From positions 4,226,501 to 4,290,500 of the forward strand of contig NZ_CP092489.1 in the NCBI RefSeq assembly GCF_025643335.1: a DNA stretch of 64,000 nucleotides, read 5' to 3'. Positions within the stretch are counted from its first letter, which is position 1; every line of letters starts with the position of its first letter. A model generated the notes under the pieces. That model had not been told where the DNA came from. It saw only the letters and a list, made by a program, of their open reading frames with translations, and ran no database searches. This document shows, one piece after another, positions 52,820-62,249 of the stretch. Origin of the DNA: Endozoicomonas sp. Mp262 (GTDB taxonomy: Bacteria > Pseudomonadota > Gammaproteobacteria > Pseudomonadales > Endozoicomonadaceae). The position numbers and the translations under genes are program-made.

Positions 52820-54133
52820 TCATGCTTTAACAACATTATCAGCGGGATCAAGGTATATCCCGCGAGTATCGACAATCAGTCCTGCATTTTTTTGTATCAT
52901 TGGAAAATCAAAAGCATCATGATCTGTTGCAAGGAGAATGCAGTCATATTCAGAAATAGTATCAGGTGTTAGCTCCACACTTGACAGATCAAACTGATAA
53001 TCACGAAGCTTTGGAAAGATGGGTACATGAGGATCAGAATAATCAACCAAGACTTCTTTTTTAATCAAGCGATCCATTAAATCAACCGAGGGTGATTCCC
53101 TCATATCATCAACATTCTTTTTATAAGCAACACCTAATACCAGAACCTTAGAGCCTTTTAGAGGCTTACCCCTATTATTTAGAGCATCTGTCACCTTATC
53201 AATCACAAATCTCGGCATTGATGTATTAATTTCCCCTGCCAGCTCTATAAAACGTGTATGCAAACCAAATTCTTTAGCTTTCCAAGTCAAGTAAAATGGA
53301 TCTATTGGTATACAGTGACCACCTAAACCAGGTCCAGGGTAATAAGGTGTAAAACCAAATGGCTTCGTTGCTGCCGCATTAATCACCTCGTGTATATCAA
53401 TATCCATACGGTCTGCAACTATTTTCATTTCGTTGACTAAACCAATATTAACTGCACGATGGATGTTCTCCAATAACTTGGTCATTTCTGCTGTACGAGT
53501 TGATGTTACTGGCACAACTTGATCAATAGCTGCTTCATATAAGACAATGCCCACTGACTGGCAAGCCTGTGTATGTCCTCCACAGACTTTTGGAATCATA
53601 TGAGTTGCAAAATGCGGGTTGGCAGGATCTTCCCTTTCTGGAGAATAAACTAGAAAGATATCCTCCCCTACAATAAAACCTGACTCTTCCAGCCTTGGCA
53701 ATAGTTCTTCCTCTGTTGTTCCTGGGTAAGTAGTACTTTCTAAAGAAAGAATCTGCCCCTTTTTTATGTGAGGAATGAGTGAATCCATAGTACTTAATAC
53801 AAAGCTCAAATCTGGCTCACGGTATTTATTAAGTGGGGTTGGAACGCAGAGGATAAGAGCATCAGCTGCTGATATTTGTGAGAAATCAGTTGTTGAACGA
53901 AAAAGACCTTTTTTTATAGCAGTATGCACTGCTTCAGATGAAATATGCTCTATATAGCTTGAACCATCATTCAGTTTATCTACTTTAGCTTGATCAATAT
54001 CAACACCAATAACATTGTATCCCTCATCAACATAACGAAGTATTAATGGAAGGCCCACATAACCCAGGCCAATAACAGCAACTACAGCCTTTTTACTTTT
54101 TATTTTTCCAATTATTTTTTTTTGATAATCCAT
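52820..54133 (-). CDS. UDP-N-acetyl-D-glucosamine 6-dehydrogenase (WbpA/WbpO-like)
   Basis: The ATG at 54133 ([12 protein letters not shown]) fits the family; a frame from 54163 is also open. The product is about 437 residues. [13 protein letters not shown] is the NAD motif, [15 protein letters not shown] follows, and [22 protein letters not shown] holds the catalytic Cys and the UDP-binding loop. It makes UDP-GlcNAcA, the first step of the WbpA-WbpB-WbpE route. It is directly downstream of the disrupted kinase gene. Confidence 0.92.
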   Translation of the reverse strand: MDYQKKIIGKIKSKKAVVAVIGLGYVGLPLILRYVDEGYNVIGVDIDQAKVDKLNDGSSYIEHISSEAVHTAIKKGLFRSTTDFSQISAADALILCVPTPLNKYREPDLSFVLSTMDSLIPHIKKGQILSLESTTYPGTTEEELLPRLEESGFIVGEDIFLVYSPEREDPANPHFATHMIPKVCGGHTQACQSVGIVLYEAAIDQVVPVTSTRTAEMTKLLENIHRAVNIGLVNEMKIVADRMDIDIHEVINAAATKPFGFTPYYPGPGLGGHCIPIDPFYLTWKAKEFGLHTRFIELAGEINTSMPRFVIDKVTDALNNRGKPLKGSKVLVLGVAYKKNVDDMRESPSVDLMDRLIKKEVLVDYSDPHVPIFPKLRDYQFDLSSVELTPDTISEYDCILLATDHDAFDFPMIQKNAGLIVDTRGIYLDPADNVVKA

Positions 54134-54315
54134 ATCTTTAATACGTCTATTTATTGAGTACACAGCCCGAAATATTCACACCTGCTAGCTCTAACCGCTG
54201 ACCAGCCTCCACCACCTGTTTAACAGATATACCCTCTGACTGAATAACCATTAAGGTTATATCACTTTTACTTCCTACAATAGCCGCATCAGTTGTTTCC
54301 AAAACAGGGGAAGTA

Positions 54316-54323
54316 TTAATTAA
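54316..54323. repeat. 8-bp target duplication, left copy
   Basis: TTAATTAA here and at 55857-55864 flanks the insertion sequence. In the uninterrupted gene the octamer occurs once, coding for part of VLINT. Confidence 0.88.
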
Positions 54324-55856
54324 CTCGACTTTAGAGTTACCAAAGAACAATAGTACGATTTTCATCTGAAATCGGTTAATAGCAACCATCTCCAAACAAA
54401 ATACAAAGATGGTTGCTATGCTCACTTCAGATCATAAAGAGATCCTCCGGGAGCTTGCCTTATATACAACGTTTCTTGCTTCAGCGCTATCCCCAACAGC
54501 AGTACCTACGTTCTGCGAACTTCTTTTTGGCTGCATGCTATCCGGGCAAGGCTTTGTCACTCAGGCGCTGTTATCTATTAATAACTTTCAATGCGTATGG
54601 AGCAGTTACCACCATTGGCTCTCTCAAGGCAAGTGGCGGTGGAGGAGCCTCGCATGCCGGCTCATTCAGCTGGTATGCTCAAAAGTACCACGGGGTGAAC
54701 TTATCAACATTGGTCTTGATGATTGGGTGGTGGAGCGTTTTTCTGACAAGGCTCCCGCTTGCCGAACCCATCACCAGCACAGTAAAAAAAGGAACCGGCC
54801 AACGTATATCTGGGGACAATGCTGGGTATCCCTGGCTGTTGTATTTGAGCGGGCTAAAGATGAAGTATTTACTGCCATCCCTGTGCTTTCCTTTCCATCT
54901 CCTGCTTCAGGCAATGCCAGTAAGCTAAAAATCGCTGTTGCCATGCTAAAAGTAGTGAGGCAAGAGGTGAAGGTGCAAGGACTGCGCTTGCTGACAGACT
55001 GTTGGTATATGAACTGGACGCTAATGCAACCCGTTCTGGAAATGGGCTATGAAGTAGTAGGGCAAATCCCGTTAAACCGGGCATTGTATGCCTTACCGTT
55101 GGAGTCCACTGCAAAAAAACGTGGGCGACCCAAAAAGTATGGCATCAAAATGACGCCCCCGGAAGTGGAGAAGCTACCGGAATATCAAACAACCGTAAGA
55201 ATATACGGCAGATTTCGAAAGATACGTTATCGCACCCGGGTATGTCGGGCTCGCTTCCTGAAAGGCCGCAAGGTTCGGGTTGTCTGGGGTCGGTTTGAAA
55301 ATGATAAAGGACTGACAGAAAGCCGTATATTCATTGCAACCAATACTGGACTTGAAGGTATAGACATCCTTCGTATTTATGCGAAAAGATGGCCGGTTGA
55401 ACCCATGTTTCAGCAAATTAAACATTCATTTGGTTGCCGCCAGTTATGGCAGCAAAAGCTGAGAACTCTGTTGCGGTGGATGCATCTGAAGATGGCTGGA
55501 TACGCATTATTGCAACTGTTGACCGTCTGTAAAAATCAAGCAAGCGTGGGCATTTCAAGGATTCCTTGGCGGGATCAGGATACAACCACCGCTGGCATGC
55601 TAAGATTTGCACTCGCAGGAATTATCCCCAGATTACCTATTCGTGAGGGCTGGAACCGATATAGCCAAAAATATGAGTTCAATTTTAATAGTTTGACTGA
55701 CGGAATAGTCAAAGAAAAGAAAAAAGCGGCATAAATAGCGGCAACAACGCAATAATCAAGAATAATACCGAATCTGAAAAAACGTTTGGATGTATTTTTG
55801 CACACAATTTTTAAAATATAACCAAACGTTCATGTCATACTAACTCTAAAGTTAAG
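54324..55856 (+). mobile_element. complete 1533-bp insertion sequence with DDE transposase
   Basis: The left end CTCGACTTTAGAGTTA and the complement of the right end CTTAACTTTAGAGTTA match at 14 of 16 bases. TTAATTAA flanks both ends. One transposase gene (54409-55734) fills the element. The family is not certain: the DDE enzyme is IS4-superfamily-like, while an 8-bp duplication is not typical of IS4 itself. The intact gene, ends and duplication indicate a recent insertion. Confidence 0.92.
54409..55734 (+). CDS. DDE transposase of the insertion sequence
   Basis: A 441-residue transposase. Likely catalytic acids are the Asp pair in NIGLDDWVVERF, the Asp in LLTDCWYMNW and the Glu in RWPVEPMFQQIKHSFG, with the YAKRW helix typical of IS4-superfamily enzymes. 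A basic segment (KKRGRPKKYG) lies between the second and third acid. It is full length without frameshifts, so the element may still move. It is transcribed against the polysaccharide operon. Confidence 0.92.
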   Translation: MVAMLTSDHKEILRELALYTTFLASALSPTAVPTFCELLFGCMLSGQGFVTQALLSINNFQCVWSSYHHWLSQGKWRWRSLACRLIQLVCSKVPRGELINIGLDDWVVERFSDKAPACRTHHQHSKKRNRPTYIWGQCWVSLAVVFERAKDEVFTAIPVLSFPSPASGNASKLKIAVAMLKVVRQEVKVQGLRLLTDCWYMNWTLMQPVLEMGYEVVGQIPLNRALYALPLESTAKKRGRPKKYGIKMTPPEVEKLPEYQTTVRIYGRFRKIRYRTRVCRARFLKGRKVRVVWGRFENDKGLTESRIFIATNTGLEGIDILRIYAKRWPVEPMFQQIKHSFGCRQLWQQKLRTLLRWMHLKMAGYALLQLLTVCKNQASVGISRIPWRDQDTTTAGMLRFALAGIIPRLPIREGWNRYSQKYEFNFNSLTDGIVKEKKKAA

Positions 55857-55864
55857 TTAATTAA
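55857..55864. repeat. 8-bp target duplication, right copy
   Basis: TTAATTAA, partner of 54316-54323, directly outside the right inverted repeat. Confidence 0.88.
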
Positions 55865-57109
55865 TACAACATCATATTTATCTGAAGCCTTTTCTAAAAA
55901 CAAATCAAAAGATTCACTCATTAACAATTCAGATGGATTATCTGGATATTTTCTTCCAGAAATAACATCTATATTTTTTGCAATATTAATCACTGATAAA
56001 GTAGAGCAATCAGCTAAACAGTCGGATAACCCTTTATCATTTATAATATTAAATCTTTCAAAAATCTTTCCATTCCGAATATCAGCATCTACTAAAAGAG
56101 TATTCTTTCCTGCTTTTGCAAGCAAAATAGCAAGCTGACTAATAGCATACTCCTTTCCTGTATCTACAAAAGGACTACAAACCATTACTCGATTACTATC
56201 CAACTTACTAATTTTAAATAGTAAATTTGTACGCAAAGCCCTGATAGCTTCCAAACTACTATTATTTTCCACATCGTTTTCAATCTTAGCCTGCTTTTCA
56301 AAATTTGGAATGACTGCAAGTACATCTATACCCGTTTTTCTTTTAACTTCTTCTGGAGTTCTAAACTTGCTTCTAATTGCTTCACAAGTAAAAACAAGTA
56401 CTATTCCGAGCATCCCGCCAAGGATAATGGCCATAATCACTATCATTGTAGATTTTGGCCTTATAGGCTGACTATCAACTAGCGGACTTTTAAGCACGAA
56501 AAAGCTTGATGCTACCATTTCTTTTAACTCATCAAATGCAGTCTCATTACCTCTTACATCCAGCCTAAAATGACTCATCACATTTTTAATTTTATCTAGA
56601 TTATCAAAAATTCTTTCTTTTTTCTTACTCAAATAATAGTTATTAATTGCATTTAAAAAAGCAATCGAAGCCATTGAATCTTCCGAAGAATAGGCTATCT
56701 CAATAATACCTGCCCCTCTCGCCTTTTGCTTTACTGAGAGGTTATCAATAATATTGCGAACATCCATATCGGAAAAAGTAAAATCTTTTTTACTTTCATC
56801 AATTACCTTATCAATAAAACCTATACTTTTAATTTCTTCCACATCTGATGCTATTGCTGTACCACGGATATCCTTTATATCCAACATAGAATAAATCATC
56901 GGCTCTATATTAGGGTCAACTTTTATTTCTGTACTTACTCTATAAACAGAATCTACAACCGAAAGGTATAAGCATGCGCCTAATAAACATGTTAATACAG
57001 ATCCTATAATCCATTTTTTACCATTTAATAAAATAGAAACTATATCAGATAGACTGATCATATCATCATCTATCATAGGCGCCCGAAAGGACTCAGTGTG
57101 TTTTTTCAT

Positions 57110-57545
57110 AAACCAAAATACTTTTCAATTTTACGAGCAATTTTTTTCAAATTTCAGAACAGTAACCATTCACATTGATCGTACTACTGAAAAAATATAT
57201 CCCTACGCTACCGCTCGAGGAAACTGGCTGTACGCTTGCCCGAGCACTATCCCAAAGGCTCGACACAGATGACAGGTACAGCTCTGTCACTGCATAATCA
57301 GGCTGCATAGAATAGACGCAGCCTACAGATTGTAGATACCAGATAATAAAAAAGCTGAAAAAGGAAGACGTTTACCGGAAACCCATGCAATAGTTTATTG
57401 ATTAAAACATCAAAAACTGCATTGTTACTTCATGACATCTGTATACGACAACTTCCATTTGTCCAGTTTTATTATATTTATTATGTATTTATAGTATTAC
57501 GAATTTATTTCCCTGCGACAAGCGTCTTTTTATTTTTTTTCATAC
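57110..57545 (-). other. leader and promoter region of the polysaccharide operon
   Basis: 436 bases without a gene between lapB and the first polysaccharide gene. It contains the ops-like element at 57205-57214 and AT-rich stretches around 57440-57500 that could hold the promoter (for example a TTGTCG hexamer and a TACTAT box on the minus strand, spacing about 19, weak). Confidence 0.6.
57205..57214 (-). promoter_or_regulatory. ops-like element (RfaH recruitment) in the polysaccharide operon leader
   Basis: On the minus strand the leader contains GCGGTAGCGT, identical to the last ten bases of the ops core GGCGGTAGCGT (the base before is A). It is in the transcribed orientation and about 95 bases before the first gene of a 23-kb polysaccharide operon, exactly where ops/JUMPstart sites lie in enteric bacteria and Vibrio. 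It would let RfaH load on RNA polymerase and suppress termination. No rfaH gene is in the window. Confidence 0.72.
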
Positions 57546-58718
57546 TTACTCGCCCTCAATACCTTCAATAGGTGCTACGGTTCCCCATTCCCTGCACCCT
57601 GGACACTGCCAGTACATTTCCTTACTGGTGAAGCCGCAGGATGAGCAGGTAAATACTGGCTTTAGGGCCAGCATTTTTTTTGTGAGTTCCTGAAATAGAT
57701 GAAAACTGTCTTCTTTATCAGCTCTACCCAATAACTGTTGGAGCTCAATCAGTTTATTCAATCCACTCAGGGTAGGGCGTTTGCAAAGCTGTTCTGTCAG
57801 AAAGCCAATAGCGTACTGCTCCCCCCTGTCAGCTTCCAATAACCGGGTCATAGCCAGGATTACTGCACTACCAGGCTTTTCATTAAGGCATTTCGCCAGA
57901 TAGGCACCCAACCCTTTAAAGTTAGGCATGTTGTTATAGCTGCGTTCCAGTAATGGTATTGAAAGCGGTATATACCGTATATCCTGCTTGGCTATTCGCT
58001 CAAGGGCACGTACAGCATCACGATAACCGCCTTCCTCATACTCCATTCGCCCTAGCAGCAAACTAGCCCTGACACAATTCTTATCACGACCGAAAGCGCT
58101 TTTAATATAGCGACGGGCCGACACTCTGTCATTGCTGTTCAGGTAACCTTCAGCCTGCTCACAATAGTAAAAGGCCAGCGTCTTATAGTAAGAAAAATCC
58201 TGGTTGCGTCTCAGACTCTCGGCCACATCAATAGCTTTTTGCCATTCCTTTTCCTGCTCATAAATCTTTAACAGCAGTTGCAGCGCCTCTTCCTTGAACT
58301 CATGGCTATGACCAATCAAGTCTGTAAGCATGGCTTCAGCTCGATCCAGCAACCCAGCAGTCATATAGTCTTTGGCTAGCGCCAGCTGAACTTTTATGGA
58401 TTGCGCAGTGGTCAGACTGGGTCGAGCCAGAAGATCCTGATGGACTCTGATAGAGCGCTCCACCTCCCCTCGCTTACAAAATAACGAGCCAAGAGCCAGA
58501 TAGGTATCAACCGTATCACTGTTAATATCCAAAGCACCAATAAAGGTCTCTATGGCCTCATCAGGTTGCTCATTTAACAGGTAATTCAGACCAACAAAAT
58601 AGTCTTTTGAAACAGGGGAGCTTTCATGCCTGTCAGCACGTTTAACACTGTATCGCCCTAAAACATAACCAATCAATATTGCTACAACCAGCAAAATCAG
58701 CAATAAAATATCAGGCAT
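57546..58718 (-). CDS. lapB: lipopolysaccharide assembly protein LapB (YciM)
   Basis: A 390-residue protein: an N-terminal membrane anchor (about 3-20), a series of TPR repeats (for example DTYLALGSLFCKRGEVERSIRVHQDLL and RASLLLGRMEYEEGGYRDAVRALERIA), and a C-terminal rubredoxin-like zinc knuckle FTCSSCGFTSKEMYWQCPGCREWG. In E. coli it controls LpxC turnover and so LPS synthesis. It overlaps lapA by 8 bases and sits directly upstream of the polysaccharide operon. Confidence 0.95.
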   Translation of the reverse strand: MPDILLLILLVVAILIGYVLGRYSVKRADRHESSPVSKDYFVGLNYLLNEQPDEAIETFIGALDINSDTVDTYLALGSLFCKRGEVERSIRVHQDLLARPSLTTAQSIKVQLALAKDYMTAGLLDRAEAMLTDLIGHSHEFKEEALQLLLKIYEQEKEWQKAIDVAESLRRNQDFSYYKTLAFYYCEQAEGYLNSNDRVSARRYIKSAFGRDKNCVRASLLLGRMEYEEGGYRDAVRALERIAKQDIRYIPLSIPLLERSYNNMPNFKGLGAYLAKCLNEKPGSAVILAMTRLLEADRGEQYAIGFLTEQLCKRPTLSGLNKLIELQQLLGRADKEDSFHLFQELTKKMLALKPVFTCSSCGFTSKEMYWQCPGCREWGTVAPIEGIEGE

Positions 58719-59013
58719 CCGTGAGCCCTTTCAGCGAGCTGCTCCGTAATTTTTGTAGTTCTTTATCCCGCCTGGCAAGCTTTCGCATCAGGCTTGAGTT
58801 TTTCAATTGAAGACGGGAGATGGATACCACAGAAACAATTATTCCTACTACCCCCCCGGCTATAAACGACATGACAGCAAGGCTTGCTGTCTTTATGGAC
58901 ATCAGATCCCAGCCCAGCAGTTGTAAATGAACCTCACTGGTGTTTGATGTAGCGAAGCTGACCATAAACACTAACAGGATTAACAGCAAAACCAATAACA
59001 GACCACGCTTCAT
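58711..59013 (-). CDS. lapA: lipopolysaccharide assembly protein LapA (DUF1049/YciS)
   Basis: The ATG at 59013 (MKRGLLLVLLLILL) is preferred; upstream in-frame Met codons to 59049 are possible. The product is about 100 residues with two membrane helices (about 4-22 and 45-65, with a NTSEVHLQLLGWDL loop between) and a basic, coiled C-terminal tail. This is the standard LapA plan. It is translated together with lapB in the usual order. Confidence 0.9.
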   Translation of the reverse strand: MKRGLLLVLLLILLVFMVSFATSNTSEVHLQLLGWDLMSIKTASLAVMSFIAGGVVGIIVSVVSISRLQLKNSSLMRKLARRDKELQKLRSSSLKGLTDA

Positions 59014-59109
59014 CCATACTACCAACGCTGTCATCATGGCAATTCTCAACTCCCCGGCACATCATTACATTAACAACAAAAATACTGTATCTGTGTTCAA
59101 TAACAACCA

Positions 59110-59406
59110 TTATGCATTTCGGGAGTTATTTACCCGATCCCGCATATCTTTACCCGGCTTGAAATGAGGGACATACTTTCCAGCTAACTGCACTGTTTCA
59201 CCCGTCTTCGGGTTTCGGCCTGTTCGCGGTGCACGATAATGGAGTGAAAAGCTGCCAAACCCCCTTATTTCAACGCGTTCACCACATGCCAAAGCCTGTG
59301 ACATTTGATCAATAATTGTTTTGATTGCCAGTTCAATATCCCTGACAGATAGCTGAGGTTGAAGCTCCGCTATCTGTTCAATTAGCTCAGACCGAGTCAT
59401 AGCCAT
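59110..59406 (-). CDS. ihfB: integration host factor subunit beta
   Basis: The start at 59406 follows AAGGAAA and gives 98 residues ([14 protein letters not shown]…). It has the HU/IHF fold with the DNA-bending arm [20 protein letters not shown], including the Pro of the beta-arm, and [14 protein letters not shown] at the end. It bends DNA as a heterodimer with IhfA. The position after rpsA and before lapA is conserved in gammaproteobacteria. Confidence 0.96.
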   Translation of the reverse strand: MAMTRSELIEQIAELQPQLSVRDIELAIKTIIDQMSQALACGERVEIRGFGSFSLHYRAPRTGRNPKTGETVQLAGKYVPHFKPGKDMRDRVNNSRNA

Positions 59407-59630
59407 TTTCCTTTCCCTGCCACTCCCTGAAAATAGTACCAATTCAGCCAGTCACTGCGAGTTTCTGCCATCCTGAATAATCCATAACAAATCTCCGGAT
59501 TATCATGCCAGAACCCCAGAAAGCCTATCCAATGCCTCAATTACAGGCTGTAACTGGTATCTGGTAAAAACCAGAAACTTCTACACTAGCTAACCCCTAT
59601 CTATAAATCAAGCAAGCCATTGATAGCTAT

Positions 59631-59662
59631 AAAAAAACCGCGGGAAAACCCGCGGTTTTTTT
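59631..59662 (-). terminator. intrinsic terminator after rpsA
   Basis: AACCGCGGGTTTTCCCGCGGTT forms a strong stem and is followed by seven T on the minus strand. The matching A-run makes it nearly symmetrical. It separates rpsA from ihfB. Confidence 0.93.
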
Positions 59663-59714
59663 ATGCAGTGCCTATTCATATAGAATAAGCACTTGCAAAC
59701 AAGCTCTTTCGAAC

Positions 59715-61391
59715 TTATTTACCTTCCATCTGAGCCTTGATCAGGTCACCGATGGTGGTAGGGCCAGAAGCTTCTACTTCCTGCTTGCGCAGTTCTTTCA
59801 TAGCTTGCTTCTCTTCAGCCTGATCCTTCGCTTTGATGGACAGACTGATGTTGCGGTTCTTGCGATCGATGCTGATGATGCGAGCCTCAACTTCATCGCC
59901 TTCTTTCAGGACGTTAGAAGCATCTTCAACGCGGTCAACACTGATTTCGGAAGCCTTCAGGGTAGCCATCACGTCTTCAGCCAGCTCTACAGTAGCGGCT
60001 TTAGCGGATACTTCCTTAACAACACCCTTAACAATAGAACCTTTCTCGTTCAGGCCAGCGTAGGCATTGAACGGATCTTCGGACATCTGCTTGATACCCA
60101 GGGAGATACGCTCACGCTCAGCGTCGATAGCCAGGATCAGCGCTTCAACCTCTTCACCCTTACGGTACTGGCGAACAGCTTCTTCACCGGCTTCGTTCCA
60201 GGAGATGTCAGACAGGTGAACCAGACCGTCAATACCGCCATCCAGACCAATAAAGATACCGAAGTCAGTGATAGACTTGATCTTACCGGAGATGCGGTCA
60301 CCCTTGTTGAAGTTTCCGGAGAAATCTTCCCATGGGTTAGTCTTGCACTGCTTGATACCCAGGGAGATACGACGACGCTCTTCGTCAATATCCAGAACCT
60401 GAACTTCAACCTCATCACCCAGGCCAACAACCTTGCTTGGGTGGATGTTTTTGTTAGTCCAGTCCATTTCGGATACGTGTACCAGACCTTCAACGCCTTC
60501 TTCCAGCTCAACGAAGCAGCCGTAGTCAGTCAGGTTGGTTACGCGACCGGATACACGGGTACCTTCTGGGAAGCGCTTGGTGATAGCAACCCATGGATCT
60601 TCACCCAGTTGCTTCAGACCCAGGGATACGCGGTTACGCTCACGATCGAACTTCAGGACCTTAACATTGATTTCATCACCAACGTTTACGATCTCGCTTG
60701 GATGCTTGATGCGCTTCCAGGCCATGTCAGTGATGTGCAGCAGGCCGTCAACACCGCCCAGATCAACAAACGCACCGTAGTCAGTGAGGTTCTTAACGAT
60801 ACCTTTAACTTCCAGGCCTTCCTGCAGGGAGCCCAGCAGCTGTTCACGCTCAGCGCTGTTTTCAGCTTCCAGAACGCTACGACGGGAAACAACAACGTTG
60901 TTGCGCTTCTGGTCCAGCTTGATAACCTTGAATTCGAGCTCTTTGCCTTCCAGGTGAGAAGTGTCGCGAACCGGGCGAACATCAACCAGAGAGCCGGGCA
61001 GGAATGCGCGGATAGTGTTAACGTCAACAGTGAAGCCACCCTTGACCTTACCGCTGATAACACCCTTAACGATGTCTTCTGCCTCGAATGCTTTTTCAAG
61101 CTCACCCCAGGCTTCCATACGCTTGGCTTTTTCACGGGACAGACGGGTTTCACCAAAGCCATCTTCAACCGCATCCAGGGCCACCTGGACTTCATCACCC
61201 AGGGCGATAGTCAGTTCACCGTTTTCATCCTGGAACTGAGCCTTGGGGATAATACCTTCAGACTTCAGGCCTGCATGCACAGTGACCCAATCGCTATCGA
61301 TATCAACAACCACGCCGCTAACAATAGCGCCTGGCTTCATTTCGATATTTTTCAGGCTTTCTTCAAAAAGTTCAGCAAAGCTCTCGCTCAT
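59715..61391 (-). CDS. rpsA: 30S ribosomal protein S1
   Basis: A 558-residue S1 with six S1/OB repeats. Typical repeat starts are [84 protein letters not shown] and [32 protein letters not shown]. It binds mRNA at the ribosome platform. The codon use gives long open frames on the other strand (for example 59805-61460), which are shadows. Conserved order cmk-rpsA-ihfB. Confidence 0.98.
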   Translation of the reverse strand: MSESFAELFEESLKNIEMKPGAIVSGVVVDIDSDWVTVHAGLKSEGIIPKAQFQDENGELTIALGDEVQVALDAVEDGFGETRLSREKAKRMEAWGELEKAFEAEDIVKGVISGKVKGGFTVDVNTIRAFLPGSLVDVRPVRDTSHLEGKELEFKVIKLDQKRNNVVVSRRSVLEAENSAEREQLLGSLQEGLEVKGIVKNLTDYGAFVDLGGVDGLLHITDMAWKRIKHPSEIVNVGDEINVKVLKFDRERNRVSLGLKQLGEDPWVAITKRFPEGTRVSGRVTNLTDYGCFVELEEGVEGLVHVSEMDWTNKNIHPSKVVGLGDEVEVQVLDIDEERRRISLGIKQCKTNPWEDFSGNFNKGDRISGKIKSITDFGIFIGLDGGIDGLVHLSDISWNEAGEEAVRQYRKGEEVEALILAIDAERERISLGIKQMSEDPFNAYAGLNEKGSIVKGVVKEVSAKAATVELAEDVMATLKASEISVDRVEDASNVLKEGDEVEARIISIDRKNRNISLSIKAKDQAEEKQAMKELRKQEVEASGPTTIGDLIKAQMEGK

Positions 61392-61559
61392 GATCTTTCC
61401 TGTAACAACATACTCACAATCCTGTCATCAGAGATTTCTTTTGCTCAGGACTGCTCATAGTCCACACTGCCAGCCAGTGTGGGTTGGCTTAATCGGGTGT
61501 GATAGCTGGAATGCTGGCTGTCTGCCGACTTCACACCATCGTAAAATAAATAAAGCAGG

Positions 61560-62249
61560 TTATACCAGGCCGCGCTGACGTAGCTCCGTCATGACTCTGT
61601 CAAAAACCTCCTGAATGCCAATCTGGCTGCTATCAATGACAATAGCCTCATCTGCCGGCTTAAGAGGTGCTACAGACCGGTTGGTATCCCGCTCGTCTCT
61701 GGCCTTAATATCAGCCAAAAGACGATCAAAACTACCATCAATACCTTTCGCTTGCAACTGTTCCATGCGTCGCCTTGCCCGTTCCTCGGCACTGGCTGTC
61801 AAGAAAAATTTGGCACTGGCATTGGGGAAAACCACGGTTCCCATATCACGGCCGTCACAAATAAGACCCGGCAGGGTGGCAAAATCCCGTTGCCGTTGCA
61901 ACAATGCCGCCCTCACCTTGGGCATGACTGCAACCTTTGAAGCCATGGCTCCCACCTCTTCAGTGCGCAGATGGACTCCCACCGACTCACCTTCCAGTAT
62001 AATCACCAGACTGTCACTACCTGGCTGAAACTGAACATCCAGTTGAGCAGCCACTAGAGCCACGGCACTTTCATCATCAAGGTCAATCCCGTGATTACTG
62101 GCCGAAAGCGCCGTTAACCGATAAAGTGCACCACTGTCTAATAACTGCCAGCCCAGGGTTTTAGCCAATAAAGCTGCGATGGTACCCTTACCGGAACCGC
62201 TAGGCCCGTCAATGGTGACTATGGGTGCAGAAACCACTTCACTACTCAC
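61560..62249 (-). CDS. cmk: cytidylate kinase
   Basis: A 229-residue P-loop kinase with [17 protein letters not shown] at the start, [11 protein letters not shown] for CMP binding, [25 protein letters not shown] and [16 protein letters not shown]. It phosphorylates CMP and dCMP. It overlaps the tyrA-aroA gene by 4 bases (ATGA) and precedes rpsA by about 170 bases. Confidence 0.97.
   Translation of the reverse strand: MSSEVVSAPIVTIDGPSGSGKGTIAALLAKTLGWQLLDSGALYRLTALSASNHGIDLDDESAVALVAAQLDVQFQPGSDSLVIILEGESVGVHLRTEEVGAMASKVAVMPKVRAALLQRQRDFATLPGLICDGRDMGTVVFPNASAKFFLTASAEERARRRMEQLQAKGIDGSFDRLLADIKARDERDTNRSVAPLKPADEAIVIDSSQIGIQEVFDRVMTELRQRGLV

Larger units (their letters stand above)
54147..57109 (-). 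pseudogene. wzc: Wzz/Wzc-like polysaccharide co-polymerase with kinase-like domain, split by an insertion sequence
   Basis: The 5' part is 55857-57109 and the 3' part 54147-54315. Taking out the IS and one copy of its 8-base target duplication joins them into exactly 474 codons in frame, restoring VVLINTSPVLETTDAAIVG. The protein has a Wzz-type first helix (about 33-52), a short periplasmic part, a second helix (about 222-242) and a cytoplasmic ATPase-like domain. The Walker A site is degenerate (SPFVDTGKEY, residues 312-321: Glu where Ser/Thr is needed), while Walker A' LLVDADIRNG is kept. The C-terminal Tyr cluster of BY-kinases is missing. It is first in the polysaccharide operon. With the IS, a 417-codon frame ends in IS sequence. 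Confidence 0.9.

Noticed and set aside
54324-55856. A 4-base TTAA target duplication for the insertion sequence
   Set aside because: With TTAA the rejoined gene would be out of frame. The 8-base TTAATTAA restores a 474-codon frame and the conserved VLINTSPV segment.
59805-61460. 551-codon open frame on the plus strand
   Set aside because: It is a shadow of rpsA caused by its codon bias. It has no ribosome site and its composition mirrors S1 repeats.
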